From Bosea beijingensis (GTDB lineage: Bacteria; Pseudomonadota; Alphaproteobacteria; Rhizobiales; Beijerinckiaceae), in contig NZ_CP132359.1 of NCBI RefSeq assembly GCF_030758975.1, positions 884,811 to 948,810 of the forward strand: a DNA stretch of 64,000 nt. Reading direction: 5' to 3'. The notes below the pieces were generated by a model that made no database searches, was not told where the DNA came from, and worked only from the letters and a program-made list of their open reading frames with translations. Every line of letters starts with the position of its first letter. Position 1 is the stretch's first letter. The translations under genes and the position numbers were made by a program. Shown in pieces: positions 24,979 to 33,705 of the stretch.

Positions 24979-26256
24979 ATGACCGACCGCGCACCGGGTT
25001 TCAGCACACTCGCCATCCATGCCGGAGCGGCCCCCGACGCAGCGACGGGCGCACGCGCCACGCCGATCTACCAGACGACCTCCTTCGTCTTCGATGATGT
25101 CGACCATGCCGCCTCGCTATTCGGCCTGCAGGCCTTCGGCAACATCTATACCCGCATCGGCAACCCGACGAACGCGGTGCTGGAGGAGCGCGTCGCGGCG
25201 CTGGAGGGCGGCACGGCGGCGCTCGCCGTCGCGTCCGGCCATGCGGCCGAGTTCCTCTGCTTCCACGCGCTGCTGCAGCCGGGCGACGAGTTCGTCGCGG
25301 CGCGCAAGCTCTATGGCGGCTCGATCAACCAGTTCAACCATTCCTACAAGAGCTTCGGCTGGAACGTGATCTGGGCCGATCCGGACGATGTCGAAGGCTT
25401 CGCCGCCGCCGTGACGCCGAAGACCAAGGCGATCTTCATCGAGTCGATCGCCAATCCGGGCGGCGTCATCGTCGACATCGCCGCGATCAGCGCCATCGCC
25501 AAGAAGCACAACATCCCGCTCATCGTCGACAACACGATGGCCTCGCCCTATCTGCTGCGCCCGTTCGAGCATGGCGCCGACATCGTCGTGCATTCGGCGA
25601 CGAAGTTCCTCGGCGGCCATGGCAACTCGATCGGCGGCCTGATCGTCGATGGCGGCTCGTTCAACTGGGTCGGCGACGACCGCTACCCGATGCTCTCCAA
25701 GCCACGGCCGGAATATAACGGCATGGTGCTGGGCGAGACCTTCGGCAACTTCGCCTTCGCCATCGCGACCCGCGTGCTCGGCCTGCGCGATCTCGGCCCG
25801 GCTCTGTCGCCCTTCAACGCCTTCATGCTGCTGACCGGCATCGAGACTTTGCCCTTGCGCATGCAGAGGCACTGCGAGAGCACGCAGAAGGTTGCCGAGC
25901 ATCTCCAGAAGCATCCGGCGGTCGAGTGGGTCAGCTATCCCGGCCTGGCCGGCGACAAGTACGAGCAGCTTGCCAAGCGCTATACGCCGAAGGGGGCCGG
26001 CGCGGTCTTCACCTTCGGGCTCAAGGGCGGCTACGACGCCGGCGTCAAGCTGGTCTCGAACCTCAAGCTGTTCTCGCATCTCGCCAATATCGGCGACACG
26101 CGCTCGCTGGTGATCCACCCGGCGTCCACGACGCATCGCCAGCTCACCGACGAGCAGAAGATCGCGTCCGGCGCCGGCCCTCAGGTGGTGCGCCTCTCGA
26201 TCGGGCTCGAGGATGTCGAGGACCTGATCGCGGATCTGGATCAGGCGCTGACCTGA
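24979..26256 (+). CDS. metY: O-acetylhomoserine aminocarboxypropyltransferase (sulfhydrylase)
   Basis: PLP enzyme of the Cys/Met metabolism family, 425 aa, making homocysteine (or methionine) from O-acetylhomoserine and sulfide (or methanethiol). Start ATG 24979 with [67 protein letters not shown] and the PLP lysine [17 protein letters not shown] identify MetY rather than the shorter Met[21 protein letters not shown] is the C-terminal substrate arginine region. It uses the product line that starts from hom in this window. Confidence 0.96.
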   Translation: MTDRAPGFSTLAIHAGAAPDAATGARATPIYQTTSFVFDDVDHAASLFGLQAFGNIYTRIGNPTNAVLEERVAALEGGTAALAVASGHAAEFLCFHALLQPGDEFVAARKLYGGSINQFNHSYKSFGWNVIWADPDDVEGFAAAVTPKTKAIFIESIANPGGVIVDIAAISAIAKKHNIPLIVDNTMASPYLLRPFEHGADIVVHSATKFLGGHGNSIGGLIVDGGSFNWVGDDRYPMLSKPRPEYNGMVLGETFGNFAFAIATRVLGLRDLGPALSPFNAFMLLTGIETLPLRMQRHCESTQKVAEHLQKHPAVEWVSYPGLAGDKYEQLAKRYTPKGAGAVFTFGLKGGYDAGVKLVSNLKLFSHLANIGDTRSLVIHPASTTHRQLTDEQKIASGAGPQVVRLSIGLEDVEDLIADLDQALT

Positions 26257-26284
26257 TCGAAACGCGCATCCCTGAAATGATAAA

Positions 26285-26311
26285 GGCGCCGGAAACGGCG
26301 CCTTTCTCTTT
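26285..26311 (+). terminator. Terminator between convergent metY and ctaA
   Basis: GGCGCC, loop GGAAAC, GGCGCC followed by TTTCTCTTT on the plus strand; AAA on the left gives a weaker minus-strand version. It starts 28 nt after the metY stop. Confidence 0.8.
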
Positions 26312-26332
26312 GAGATGCTCGGGCGGCGCTCC

Positions 26333-27397
26333 TTACGCCCGCGCCGCCTGTTCCGTTCGGGTGACATGGACCACGCCCATCGCCAGCACGGCGAAGCCGA
26401 GCGCCTGATGAGCGAGGCCGGCCCAGAGCGGCACCACCAGCAGCAACGTGACGATACCAAGCGCCGATTGCGCCAGCACCAGCCCGGCGATGGCGGTCGC
26501 ACGCTTGGCGCTGCCCGATCCCGGCGCGGCGCGGCGCAGCTTCAGCACGTTCCACAAGGCGACGGCGAAAAGGATATAGGCGCCGATGCGGTGGTTGAAC
26601 TGCACCAGCGCGACATTGTCGACGAAGTTCTCCCAGAACGGCGACTGGGCGAAGAGCTGCGAGCCCGGCGGCACCAGCACGCCGTCCATCAACGGCCAGG
26701 TGTTGAAGGTGAAGCCCGCCTTCGAGCCTGCGACGAGCCCGCCGAGCGCGATCTGCACGAAGAGCAGCAGCAGCAGCAGCCAGGCCATCGCCCTGCACCG
26801 CGCCGGCTCGACCCGACGCAACGGCGTCAGCGCCGTCGCGAAGGCAATGACCGAGGCGAAGAACAGGCCGGCGAAGGTGAGATGCAGCGTCAGCTTCACC
26901 GGCGCAACCGCGACCATGCCGGGCTGCAGGCCCGACGCGACCATGATCCAGCCGATCGCGCCCTGCAGGCCGAGCAGCAGGCCCATGCCGAACAACGTCG
27001 CGATCTGTCGGGCCGGCAGCAGGCGGCGCAAGGCAACGACGAGGAAGCCCGCGAGATAGATCAACCCGATGAAGCGGCCGAGCTGGCGATGCCCCCATTC
27101 CCACCAGTAGATGAACTGGAATTGGCCCAGGCTCATGCCCTCGTTGAGGAGCTGGTATTGCGGGCTCGCGCGGTACTTGCCGAATTCCTCGGCCCAGGCT
27201 TCGGCGGAGAGCGGCGGCATCGCCCCGGTGATCGGCTTCCATTCGGTGATCGAGAGGCCGGAACCGGTCAGCCTTGTCGCGCCGCCGACCACGACCATCA
27301 GGAAGACAAGCCCGGCCACGATCCAGAGCCAGCGGCGGATGCCGGCATGATCAGTCCTGGCGCGATCGCCGGCAGTCTGGTTCAGAGCTAGGGTCAC
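26333..27397 (-). CDS. ctaA: Heme A synthase (COX15/CtaA)
   Basis: Oxidises heme O to heme A for aa3-type cytochrome oxidase; inner membrane, eight helices. I choose GTG 27397 (VTLALNQTAG), giving 354 aa; the frame is open further upstream but runs into an arginine-rich reading antisense to the next gene. TRLTGSGLSITEWKPITG, the first-loop WEWGHRQLGR histidine, LTLHLTF, QFNHRIGAY and GLAHQALGF supply the four conserved heme histidines. No conserved Cys pair is seen in the loops, as in COX15-type alphaproteobacterial enzymes. Confidence 0.95.
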   Translation of the reverse strand: MTLALNQTAGDRARTDHAGIRRWLWIVAGLVFLMVVVGGATRLTGSGLSITEWKPITGAMPPLSAEAWAEEFGKYRASPQYQLLNEGMSLGQFQFIYWWEWGHRQLGRFIGLIYLAGFLVVALRRLLPARQIATLFGMGLLLGLQGAIGWIMVASGLQPGMVAVAPVKLTLHLTFAGLFFASVIAFATALTPLRRVEPARCRAMAWLLLLLLFVQIALGGLVAGSKAGFTFNTWPLMDGVLVPPGSQLFAQSPFWENFVDNVALVQFNHRIGAYILFAVALWNVLKLRRAAPGSGSAKRATAIAGLVLAQSALGIVTLLLVVPLWAGLAHQALGFAVLAMGVVHVTRTEQAARA

Positions 27398-27522
27398 GGG
27401 TGGGCTTTCGGTCGCAGACGCTGGCGCTTCACAAGCGCGCTCGCCGGTGACATAGACCCGTCGCTCCGGCGCGACAACGCCCGCATTGCCGCAGCAGCCG
27501 AGCCCGCGCGGTGGAGAGCCCG

Positions 27523-27732
27523 ATGAAACAACGCAACCGCAAGCTGATCGGGACCGTGCTGATCCTCGTCTTCGTCTGCGTCTACGCGCTCGTCGCGATG
27601 GCGCTGGCACAAGGGCGGATCACCGAGGCCTCGAAGCCGGTGCAGACCATTGCCTACATCGTGCTCGGCCTCGCCTGGGTGCTGCCGTTGCTGCCGCTGA
27701 TCAAGTGGATGGAGCGCAAGGACGAGGCTTGA
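27523..27732 (+). CDS. DUF2842-type small membrane protein
   Basis: 69 aa, start ATG 27523 with GGAGAG upstream. MKQRNRKLIGTVLIL begins helix one; a second helix near residues 43-62 ends PLIKWMERKDEA. Known from many Rhizobiales, often next to ctaA, which suggests a link to the respiratory chain; function not established. Confidence 0.82.
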   Translation: MKQRNRKLIGTVLILVFVCVYALVAMALAQGRITEASKPVQTIAYIVLGLAWVLPLLPLIKWMERKDEA

Positions 27733-27787
27733 AACGCTTCTCCGGTCTCAACGGGAGAACCACCGTTGTTGTGAGCAGCTCGTCCGG

Positions 27788-27832
27788 TCGTGGGTTCCGG
27801 GTTCTTCGCTCCGCGAAGCCCCGGAATGACAA
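27788..27832. repeat. Dispersed palindromic repeat, short degenerate copy
   Basis: TCGTGGGTTCCGGGTTCTTCGC pairs with GCGAAGCCCCGGAATGAC; right end resembles the CCGGAATGAC end of the family. Confidence 0.6.
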
Positions 27833-27870
27833 GCCGAGAGGCCCGGAGCAGCCATGGCCAGCGACGGCGC

Positions 27871-28923
27871 CTAACCAACATCCAGTTTACGCCCCCCGCT
27901 CCGCAACCAGAACGGCAGCCCCGACAGTAGCGCTCGCAACGCCGCCTCGTTCTGGTGGAGGCCATTGAGCGAGACGCGCGGCAGGGCGTGGAGATGGCCG
28001 GCGTGCTCGGGAAGAAGATGGCCCGGCCGCGTGGTCACCGCGCTCTCGAAGCCGGCCTCCGCGGCCAGGGCGAAATCGCGCGGCCCGGCCGAGCCGGTAT
28101 CGCCGACCGGATAGGCGAAATGGCGGATCGGCATGCCCAGCTCCGCCTCCAGACGCCGCTTGCTGTCGACGATCTCGCGGCGCGCCACATCCGCGTCGTG
28201 CTTCGCCAGCATCGGATGCGTCAGGGTATGGGCGCCGATCGTCACGCCCGGTGCGCCGGACAAGGCCCGCAGCGTCTCCCAGGGCAGGCACTCGCGCTCG
28301 ACGAGGGCAACGGGATCGATGCCGGCCTCGGTCGCCAAGGCCGAAACCGCAGAAAGCAGAATCGCTTCCGGCCCGCGGCGCAGGCGCCAGTAGAGCCTGG
28401 CGAAGGCGCGGTCCTTCTCGGCATCGGTTTCGGTCCGGGCGCTGAAGCGGCCATCCGGCAGGGCGAGATCGATCCGCGGCAGCGCCCGGATCGCCTCTTC
28501 CAGATCGACCCACCAGAGTCGCGCGGTCCGATCGGCGAAGCCCGGCGTCACGAACAGCGTCCAGGGCGCCTCGTGCCTGGCGAGGACGGGCCAGGCATCC
28601 TCGACATTGTCGCGATAGCCGTCGTCGAAGGTCAGCGCCACGAAGAAGCGGCCGGGCTTGGGATTGCGCAGACGCGACAGCGCCTCCTGCAGCGAGACGA
28701 TGTCGTAGCCCTCGGCCCGGATCAGGCGCAGCGCGCGGTCGAGGAAATCCGGCGTGATGTCGAGCAGGGCATTCGGCGCGAAGCCACGCATCTCCGCCGC
28801 CCGGACATGGTGCAGCGTCAGGATCACGCCCTGCCCTTGCGCGAAGCCGCGGCTCCAACGGTCGGCGCCGGTCGCCGCCATCATCCGGAATGCGGCCGCA
28901 ATGGCCCTGTGACGCCCGTTCAT
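27871..28923 (-). CDS. Polysaccharide deacetylase family protein (NodB homology)
   Basis: Carbohydrate esterase family 4-type deacetylase, 350 aa from ATG 28923; two TTG codons just upstream (28932, 28938) are alternative starts near an AAGGGA box. The core has VALTFDDGYRDNVEDAW (catalytic Asp and metal Asp), TIGAHTLTHPML with the two metal histidines, and HFAYPVGDTG. No signal peptide is obvious. It opens the exopolysaccharide region and probably removes acetyl groups from the polymer or a precursor, divergent from the GNAT gene. Confidence 0.9.
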   Translation of the reverse strand: MNGRHRAIAAAFRMMAATGADRWSRGFAQGQGVILTLHHVRAAEMRGFAPNALLDITPDFLDRALRLIRAEGYDIVSLQEALSRLRNPKPGRFFVALTFDDGYRDNVEDAWPVLARHEAPWTLFVTPGFADRTARLWWVDLEEAIRALPRIDLALPDGRFSARTETDAEKDRAFARLYWRLRRGPEAILLSAVSALATEAGIDPVALVERECLPWETLRALSGAPGVTIGAHTLTHPMLAKHDADVARREIVDSKRRLEAELGMPIRHFAYPVGDTGSAGPRDFALAAEAGFESAVTTRPGHLLPEHAGHLHALPRVSLNGLHQNEAALRALLSGLPFWLRSGGRKLDVG

Positions 28924-29068
28924 CGCCGCCAAATGCAACCGTCCCTTTGCAACCCCCCGCTAACGCTATCGTGCGATCGCGCTGCCGGGCCGCGGGAGTG
29001 TGGCCGATCCGTTCACAATGGCGGGTTAAGGAGGCGCCATCTGTCCTGCTCGCATGGGCGAAGGAAAC

Positions 29069-30292
29069 ATGCCCGCAGCCACCGCCTCAACGCCGGCCAT
29101 GCCTGACGCGACCGCCGCCGGCGCCGTATCGCGCCCCTGGACGTCGGTCGCGATCGAGACCGATATCGCGGCGCTGGCCGAACGGTGGCGCGCCTTCGAG
29201 GCGACCGCGCTGGTGACGCCCTATCAGAGCCATGGCTGGATCAAGTCCTTCGTCGAGACGATCGGCGCGGCCCATGGCATGGCCCTGCGCTATGCGCTGG
29301 TGCGTGGTCCCGACGGCGAGCTCTGCGCGCTTCTGCCGCTCGTCATCACCCGGCGCAGCGGCTTCAGATTCGCCGAGTTCATCGGCGGCAAGCACGCCAA
29401 TTACCACATGGGGCTCTATGCTCCGGACTTCGCCGCACAGCTCGACGCGGCGCAGATCGCCCGCATGCTGACCGAGATCGGCCATGCCATCGGCGGACTC
29501 GACGCATTCGCCTTCGTCAACCAGCCGGTCATCTGGCAGGGCGTCGCCAACCCCGCAGCCCGGCTCGCCGCCGGCCCGAGCCCGAGCCGCGCCTACAAGC
29601 TCGCCCTGATCGCCGGCGACGGCGATGCGGCGCTCAGGCGCTCTATGAGCAGCCACGCGCGCAAGAAGCTCAAGAACAAGCATAGCCGCTTCAAGGATTT
29701 CGGGCCGTCGGTGCTGACGCGCGCGACGACGCCCGGCGAGACTGCGCGCATCATCGACGCCTTCCTGGCGCAGAAGGCGGAGCGCTTCCGCGCCATGGGC
29801 GTGCCGGATCCCTTCGCCGAGCCGGCGATGCGCGCCTTTCTGGAGCAGGCGGCCATGGAGGGCAGCTCCGGGCGCCCCGCGATCGAGCTCTATGCCCTCG
29901 ATCTCGGCGGCCGGGCGGTCGCAACCTATGTCGGCGCAATCCAGGGCGAGCGCTTCTCCGGGATGGCAACCTCGTTCGACATGGCCAGCGAAACCGTCAA
30001 GACCAGCCCCGGAGAGTTGCTGCTGGCCGAATTGATCCGCCTGAAAGCCCGCGAGGGCATCGCGGTCTTCGATCTCGGCGTCGGCGAGGCCCGCTACAAG
30101 ACGACCTTCTGCGACGACCATGACGATCTCGTCGACAGCTTCCTGCCATTGACCCTCAAGGGCCGCGTCTTCGCCCGGATCGCCCGGACGAAGCGCGAGC
30201 TGAAGCGGCAGATCAAGCGCTCGCCGGCAGCATTGAAGCTCGCCCACCGGGCGTCGGGCTGGCTGCGGGGCAAGCGCTCCGAAGAGGAGTAG
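29069..30292 (+). CDS. GNAT-fold protein of the cellulose-biosynthesis CelD/BcsL type
   Basis: 407 aa from ATG 29069, preceded by GAAGGAAAC. The two-GNAT arrangement of CelD-like proteins is recognisable: first half with LVTPYQSHGWIKSFVETIG, second half from about residue 195 with SSHARKKLKNKHSRF and YVGAIQGERFSGMATSFDM, FDLGVGEARYKTTFCDD near the end. Such proteins occur in exopolysaccharide and cellulose loci of Rhizobiales and are presumed to transfer an acyl group to the sugar. Activity is inferred. Confidence 0.85.
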   Translation: MPAATASTPAMPDATAAGAVSRPWTSVAIETDIAALAERWRAFEATALVTPYQSHGWIKSFVETIGAAHGMALRYALVRGPDGELCALLPLVITRRSGFRFAEFIGGKHANYHMGLYAPDFAAQLDAAQIARMLTEIGHAIGGLDAFAFVNQPVIWQGVANPAARLAAGPSPSRAYKLALIAGDGDAALRRSMSSHARKKLKNKHSRFKDFGPSVLTRATTPGETARIIDAFLAQKAERFRAMGVPDPFAEPAMRAFLEQAAMEGSSGRPAIELYALDLGGRAVATYVGAIQGERFSGMATSFDMASETVKTSPGELLLAELIRLKAREGIAVFDLGVGEARYKTTFCDDHDDLVDSFLPLTLKGRVFARIARTKRELKRQIKRSPAALKLAHRASGWLRGKRSEEE

Positions 30293-30309
30293 CCGTCCCG
30301 CCCGCGATG

Positions 30310-32472
30310 TCAGGCGCCGACGGGCATCTCCGAGCGCGAGACCGGGGGCATCGGCATGCCGCCCTCGGCATCGAGGATCAGCGTGACCGGCGCCTCGGTC
30401 AGTTCGCTCAGGCGATAGGCGGTCTCCAGGGCGTGGCCGTTGCCGACCTGCCCGGCCATGACGAGCCCGGCCTGCGCGCGGCGGGCGATCGGCGCCAGCA
30501 CCGCGCCATCGTCGTTCGAGGCGGCGGCGACCAGCACCCAGTCATAGGTCTCGCAGAGCGCGTCCAGCGCGACATCGACGAGATCGGGAGCGGCCAGCAC
30601 GGCGGCCCGGCCGGCATGGCCCGCGCCGATACGATGCAGCCGCGAGCCCGGCGCCCGCGTGATGATGTCGGAGAACAGCGCCTCGCCGGCGAGAAGCTCG
30701 GAGAAGCCGGCCTCCCCGACGGCATTGTCGGAGGAGAGGTCGACGAGCACGCAGCGGCAGCGCTGCGCGAGCAGTTCGGCGAGGTCACGCGGTTTTACGG
30801 CCTCTTCGCCGGCGCCATCGAGAACCAGCGCCAGCGGCGCCATGCCGCGCGCCGGCTCACGGGTCCGCTCGGCGATCTCGGCCAGCGTCAATTCGGGGTG
30901 ATCGAGGTCGAGCCGGGTCTGGCCGAGCTTTCCGGCATGGGTCAGCAGGCCCGCGACGCGCGCATGCCGCGGCGCGCCGGGCACCGGGCCGGGCCCCTCC
31001 GTCTCCTCCTCCGAGGAACTGGCGGAGACCCAGCGCGGCCCGCGCGGGGCGTCAGGCAGCGGGCGGCCCTGGCCGTTGAGCAATTCGCGAGTGACGATCG
31101 TCGCCAGCGCGATCAGGAAAGTCGCTAGCGTCGAGACCAGCACGACCGGCACCTTCTTCGGGAAGGAGGGCTCGGTCGCCTCGACGGCGCGCGAGATGAT
31201 GCGCGCATCGGCGGGCGTCGCATTCAACGTGTCGCGCGCAACCGCCTCGCGATAGCGCTGCATGTACTGCTCTAGCTGCTCGCGCAGGGTGCGGGCCTCG
31301 CGCTCCAAGGCACGCAACTGCACTTCGCTGTCATTGGCGCTGGAGACGTTCTTCTTCTGGCCGTCGAGCGCGGCCTGGAAGCTCTCGACGCGCTGGCCGG
31401 CGATCTTGGCCTCGTTTTCGAGCGTGCGCACCGTCCGCTCGGCAGCGGCGCGGAGCTGGCCTTCGAGGTCGAGAAGCTGGGCGTTGAGCTCCTTGATCCG
31501 CGGATGCTCCGGCAGGAGGCTGCGCGCCTCCGCCGCGATCTGGGCGCGCAGGTTGACGCGCTGCTCGATCAGCCGTCGGACAAGGTCGTTGTTCGCGACG
31601 TCCGGGATCTCGAAGGTGCGGCCCTGCTTGATCGCGTCGCGGATCAGCCCGGCCTTGGCCTGCGCCTCCGCCTGCTGGCTGCGGGCGCCCGAAAGCTGCG
31701 CCGAGAGATCGGTGAGCTGCTGGGAGGTGATGGTGGTGTTGTTGGGGCCGGCGAACAGGCCGTTCTTCGAGCGGAAATCCTCGACCCTGGCCTCGGCCTC
31801 GGCGACGCGCTTGCGCAAGGGCTCGATCGTGGTCGAGAGCCAGTTCGAGGCGCTGCGCGCGTTCTCCTGCTTCGCTTGCTCCTGGAACTCCAGATAGGTC
31901 TCTGCGATGGTGTTGGCCGCCTTGGCCGCGAGCGCGGCATCGCGCGAGGTGAACTCGACGGAGACGATGCGCGAGCGGGCGACCGGGAAGACCAGCAAAC
32001 GGTCATAATACTTTTCGAGAACGCGCTCCTCGGGAGAGCGGTCGGCCGGATGACCGCCGAGCCCGATCATGACCGCGAGCTTGCGCACCGCGCTCAACGC
32101 CCCGACGCCGGAATCGAATTCGGCATTGCCGACGAGGCCGATCCGCTTCACCGCCTCACGCGCGAGGTCGCGAGACATGATGATCTGGACCTGGCTCTGC
32201 ACCGCTTCGGAATCGAACTGGCCGCTATCGGCGACGGCCTGGCCCGGCAGCGCATAGAAGCCGCCCCGGCTTTCGAGCAACAGCTTGGCTTCACCGGTAT
32301 AGCGTGGCGTGACGACATTCACCGCGACGAAGGACAGGCCGAGAGCGGCGAGCGTCGGCGCGATGATCCACAACTTGCGGCGCTTGATCGCCGCCCAGAG
32401 GGCGGAGAGATCGAGCATGTCGCCCCGGCCTTCGCCGGCGCCGCGCGCATCAATCCCAGCTTGAGCGGTCAT
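30310..32472 (-). CDS. Wzz/GumC-type polysaccharide co-polymerase with degenerate tyrosine-kinase-like domain
   Basis: 720 aa from ATG 32472 (AGGTGG upstream). Order: TM1 near residues 34-53 (LWIIAPTLAALGLSFVAV), periplasmic Wzz region with FTSRDAALAAKAANTIAETY, long coiled coils at about 190-430, the Pro-containing TM2 near 455-475 (FPKKVPVVLVSTLATFLI), then a cytoplasmic domain laid out like a BY-kinase. The P-loop position reads LVLDGAGEEAVKP and the Walker B position WVLVAAAS, so the ATP-binding motifs are missing, and there is no C-terminal tyrosine cluster. Probably controls chain length and links to Wza without kinase activity. Confidence 0.9.
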   Translation of the reverse strand: MTAQAGIDARGAGEGRGDMLDLSALWAAIKRRKLWIIAPTLAALGLSFVAVNVVTPRYTGEAKLLLESRGGFYALPGQAVADSGQFDSEAVQSQVQIIMSRDLAREAVKRIGLVGNAEFDSGVGALSAVRKLAVMIGLGGHPADRSPEERVLEKYYDRLLVFPVARSRIVSVEFTSRDAALAAKAANTIAETYLEFQEQAKQENARSASNWLSTTIEPLRKRVAEAEARVEDFRSKNGLFAGPNNTTITSQQLTDLSAQLSGARSQQAEAQAKAGLIRDAIKQGRTFEIPDVANNDLVRRLIEQRVNLRAQIAAEARSLLPEHPRIKELNAQLLDLEGQLRAAAERTVRTLENEAKIAGQRVESFQAALDGQKKNVSSANDSEVQLRALEREARTLREQLEQYMQRYREAVARDTLNATPADARIISRAVEATEPSFPKKVPVVLVSTLATFLIALATIVTRELLNGQGRPLPDAPRGPRWVSASSSEEETEGPGPVPGAPRHARVAGLLTHAGKLGQTRLDLDHPELTLAEIAERTREPARGMAPLALVLDGAGEEAVKPRDLAELLAQRCRCVLVDLSSDNAVGEAGFSELLAGEALFSDIITRAPGSRLHRIGAGHAGRAAVLAAPDLVDVALDALCETYDWVLVAAASNDDGAVLAPIARRAQAGLVMAGQVGNGHALETAYRLSELTEAPVTLILDAEGGMPMPPVSRSEMPVGA

Positions 32473-32918
32473 GGGCCCACCTATCGACGCAAAACTCTCG
32501 TCCCGCGGAGGGGACGCGGGCGCCATTGAAAGCTCAGTAAGCCTAATGAAGCCCTAACGATCTCATCGCGTTAGTTAACGTCGGGGGCGCCACAGGCCCT
32601 TTCCTCCTCGGGCGCGGACCACGTCCGGGCGATTCGAGACCAGCCGACCCGAGCCTCGAACCGGCTTCCCGAGGCGCCAGGGCAGCACGGCGCCCTTGAT
32701 CGAGCGGGAGATCTTCGCCGGCTGGGCGCGATTTCCCGCCCGGCCGCGCCTTCAATCGTAAACGGCTATGACGTCCGCCAGCCGCCATCGAGCCCCGCGG
32801 CAAGCCGCGATCGGCGATTTCGGCGCGCAAGGCCCGGCACGCGGTAATGAAGGTTAACGACCCGTTACCGCCATTCTGAGCGGCGGTTTCATCGGCCCTT
32901 CAGCCAGGGAAGCGAATC

Positions 32919-32987
32919 TTGAATCGCTCGATCAAACGTGTCGCCATGATCGGGCCGCTGCCGACTGCAGCTACCCCCACAGCCTAG
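32919..32987 (+). CDS. Possible 22-residue leader peptide upstream of wza
   Basis: TTG 32919 lies 8 nt after AGGGA (32906-32910) and opens a frame of 22 codons ending in TAG 32985-32987. Residues 6-15 (KRVAMIGPLP) look like the start of a GT-B glycosyltransferase, so it may be either a leader peptide or the remnant of a lost gene. Its second half forms one arm of the hairpin that follows. Only the frame and ribosome site are seen; translation is inferred. Confidence 0.35.
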   Translation: MNRSIKRVAMIGPLPTAATPTA

Positions 32988-33003
32988 CAGTCGGCAGCGT
33001 TTT
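32956..33003 (+). terminator. 13-bp hairpin with U-run upstream of wza, no full gene before it
   Basis: CGCTGCCGACTGC (32956-32968) and GCAGTCGGCAGCG (32987-32999) pair perfectly around an 18-nt loop and are followed by TTTT. It ends 125 nt before wza on the same strand, so it would stop transcription into wza unless relieved, or end a small RNA. Confidence 0.6.
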
Positions 33004-33128
33004 CGCGCGCCCTTCCCTCCGCGATGAGCCGAAACGGCGCGACCTCGCGCCCCATGATGCCCGTGGGAAGCCTTTGTTAACCATGTCGAGCCTAAAGATC
33101 GGGCCAATTCTGCACGGGTAAGCCAGTG

Positions 33129-33689
33129 ATGAGTCGACGCCTCGCCTCTCTCGCCTTGGCCGCCGCCATGATTGCGGGAGCCTGCGCGCCCCGCTATCCG
33201 GCGGCGGACTATGCGCTCGCCGAGCCGGCCGGCCCCTATCGGCTCGCCAGCGGCGACCGGCTGCGCATCATCGTCTTCGGACAGGACAACCTCTCCAATA
33301 TCTATGCCGTCGACGGCGCCGGGCGCATCGCGATGCCGCTGATCAACACGATCGAGGCACAGGGCCGCACGACCCAGCAGCTCGCCCAGGCGATCGAGGC
33401 CAAGCTGCGCGGCGGCTATCTCCGCGAGCCCAAGGTCTCGGTCGAGGTCGACACTTACCGTCCCTTCTTCGTGCTCGGCGAGGTCACCCAATCCGGCCAG
33501 TTCCCCTATGTGAACGGCATGACCGTGCAGACCGCGGTCGCGATCGCCGGCGGCTTCACGCCGCGCGGCCTGCGCTCCTCGGCCGAAGTGACGCGCCAGA
33601 TCGACGGGCAGACCGTGACCGCGACCGTGCCGATCACCTACCCGGTTCAGCCCGGCGATACGATCGTCATCAAGGAACGCTGGTTCTGA
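33129..33689 (+). CDS. Polysaccharide export lipoprotein (Wza/GumB-type)
   Basis: Outer-membrane polysaccharide channel subunit, 186 aa. GTG 33126 directly ahead of ATG 33129 is an equal alternative. The signal sequence ends in a lipobox-like IAGAC, cysteine near residue 19. Poly_export domain: YRLASGDRLRIIVFGQDNLSN, GRIAMPLINTIEAQGRTTQQL; SLBB domain: FFVLGEVTQSGQFPYVNGMTVQTAVAIAGG. Short like GumB/ExoF-type proteins, lacking the extra SLBB and C-terminal helix of E. coli Wza. It is followed 16 nt later by a GT4 gene. Confidence 0.92.
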   Translation: MSRRLASLALAAAMIAGACAPRYPAADYALAEPAGPYRLASGDRLRIIVFGQDNLSNIYAVDGAGRIAMPLINTIEAQGRTTQQLAQAIEAKLRGGYLREPKVSVEVDTYRPFFVLGEVTQSGQFPYVNGMTVQTAVAIAGGFTPRGLRSSAEVTRQIDGQTVTATVPITYPVQPGDTIVIKERWF

Positions 33690-33705
33690 GATCGCGGCGC
33701 GCGCC

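Larger units (their letters stand above)
32473..33128. other. Long intergenic region of the exopolysaccharide locus
   Basis: 656 nt between divergent wzz and wza. It contains the short leader frame 32919-32987 and hairpin 32956-33003 described separately. The rest, around 32530-32880, is GC-rich without a convincing gene. Confidence 0.5.
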
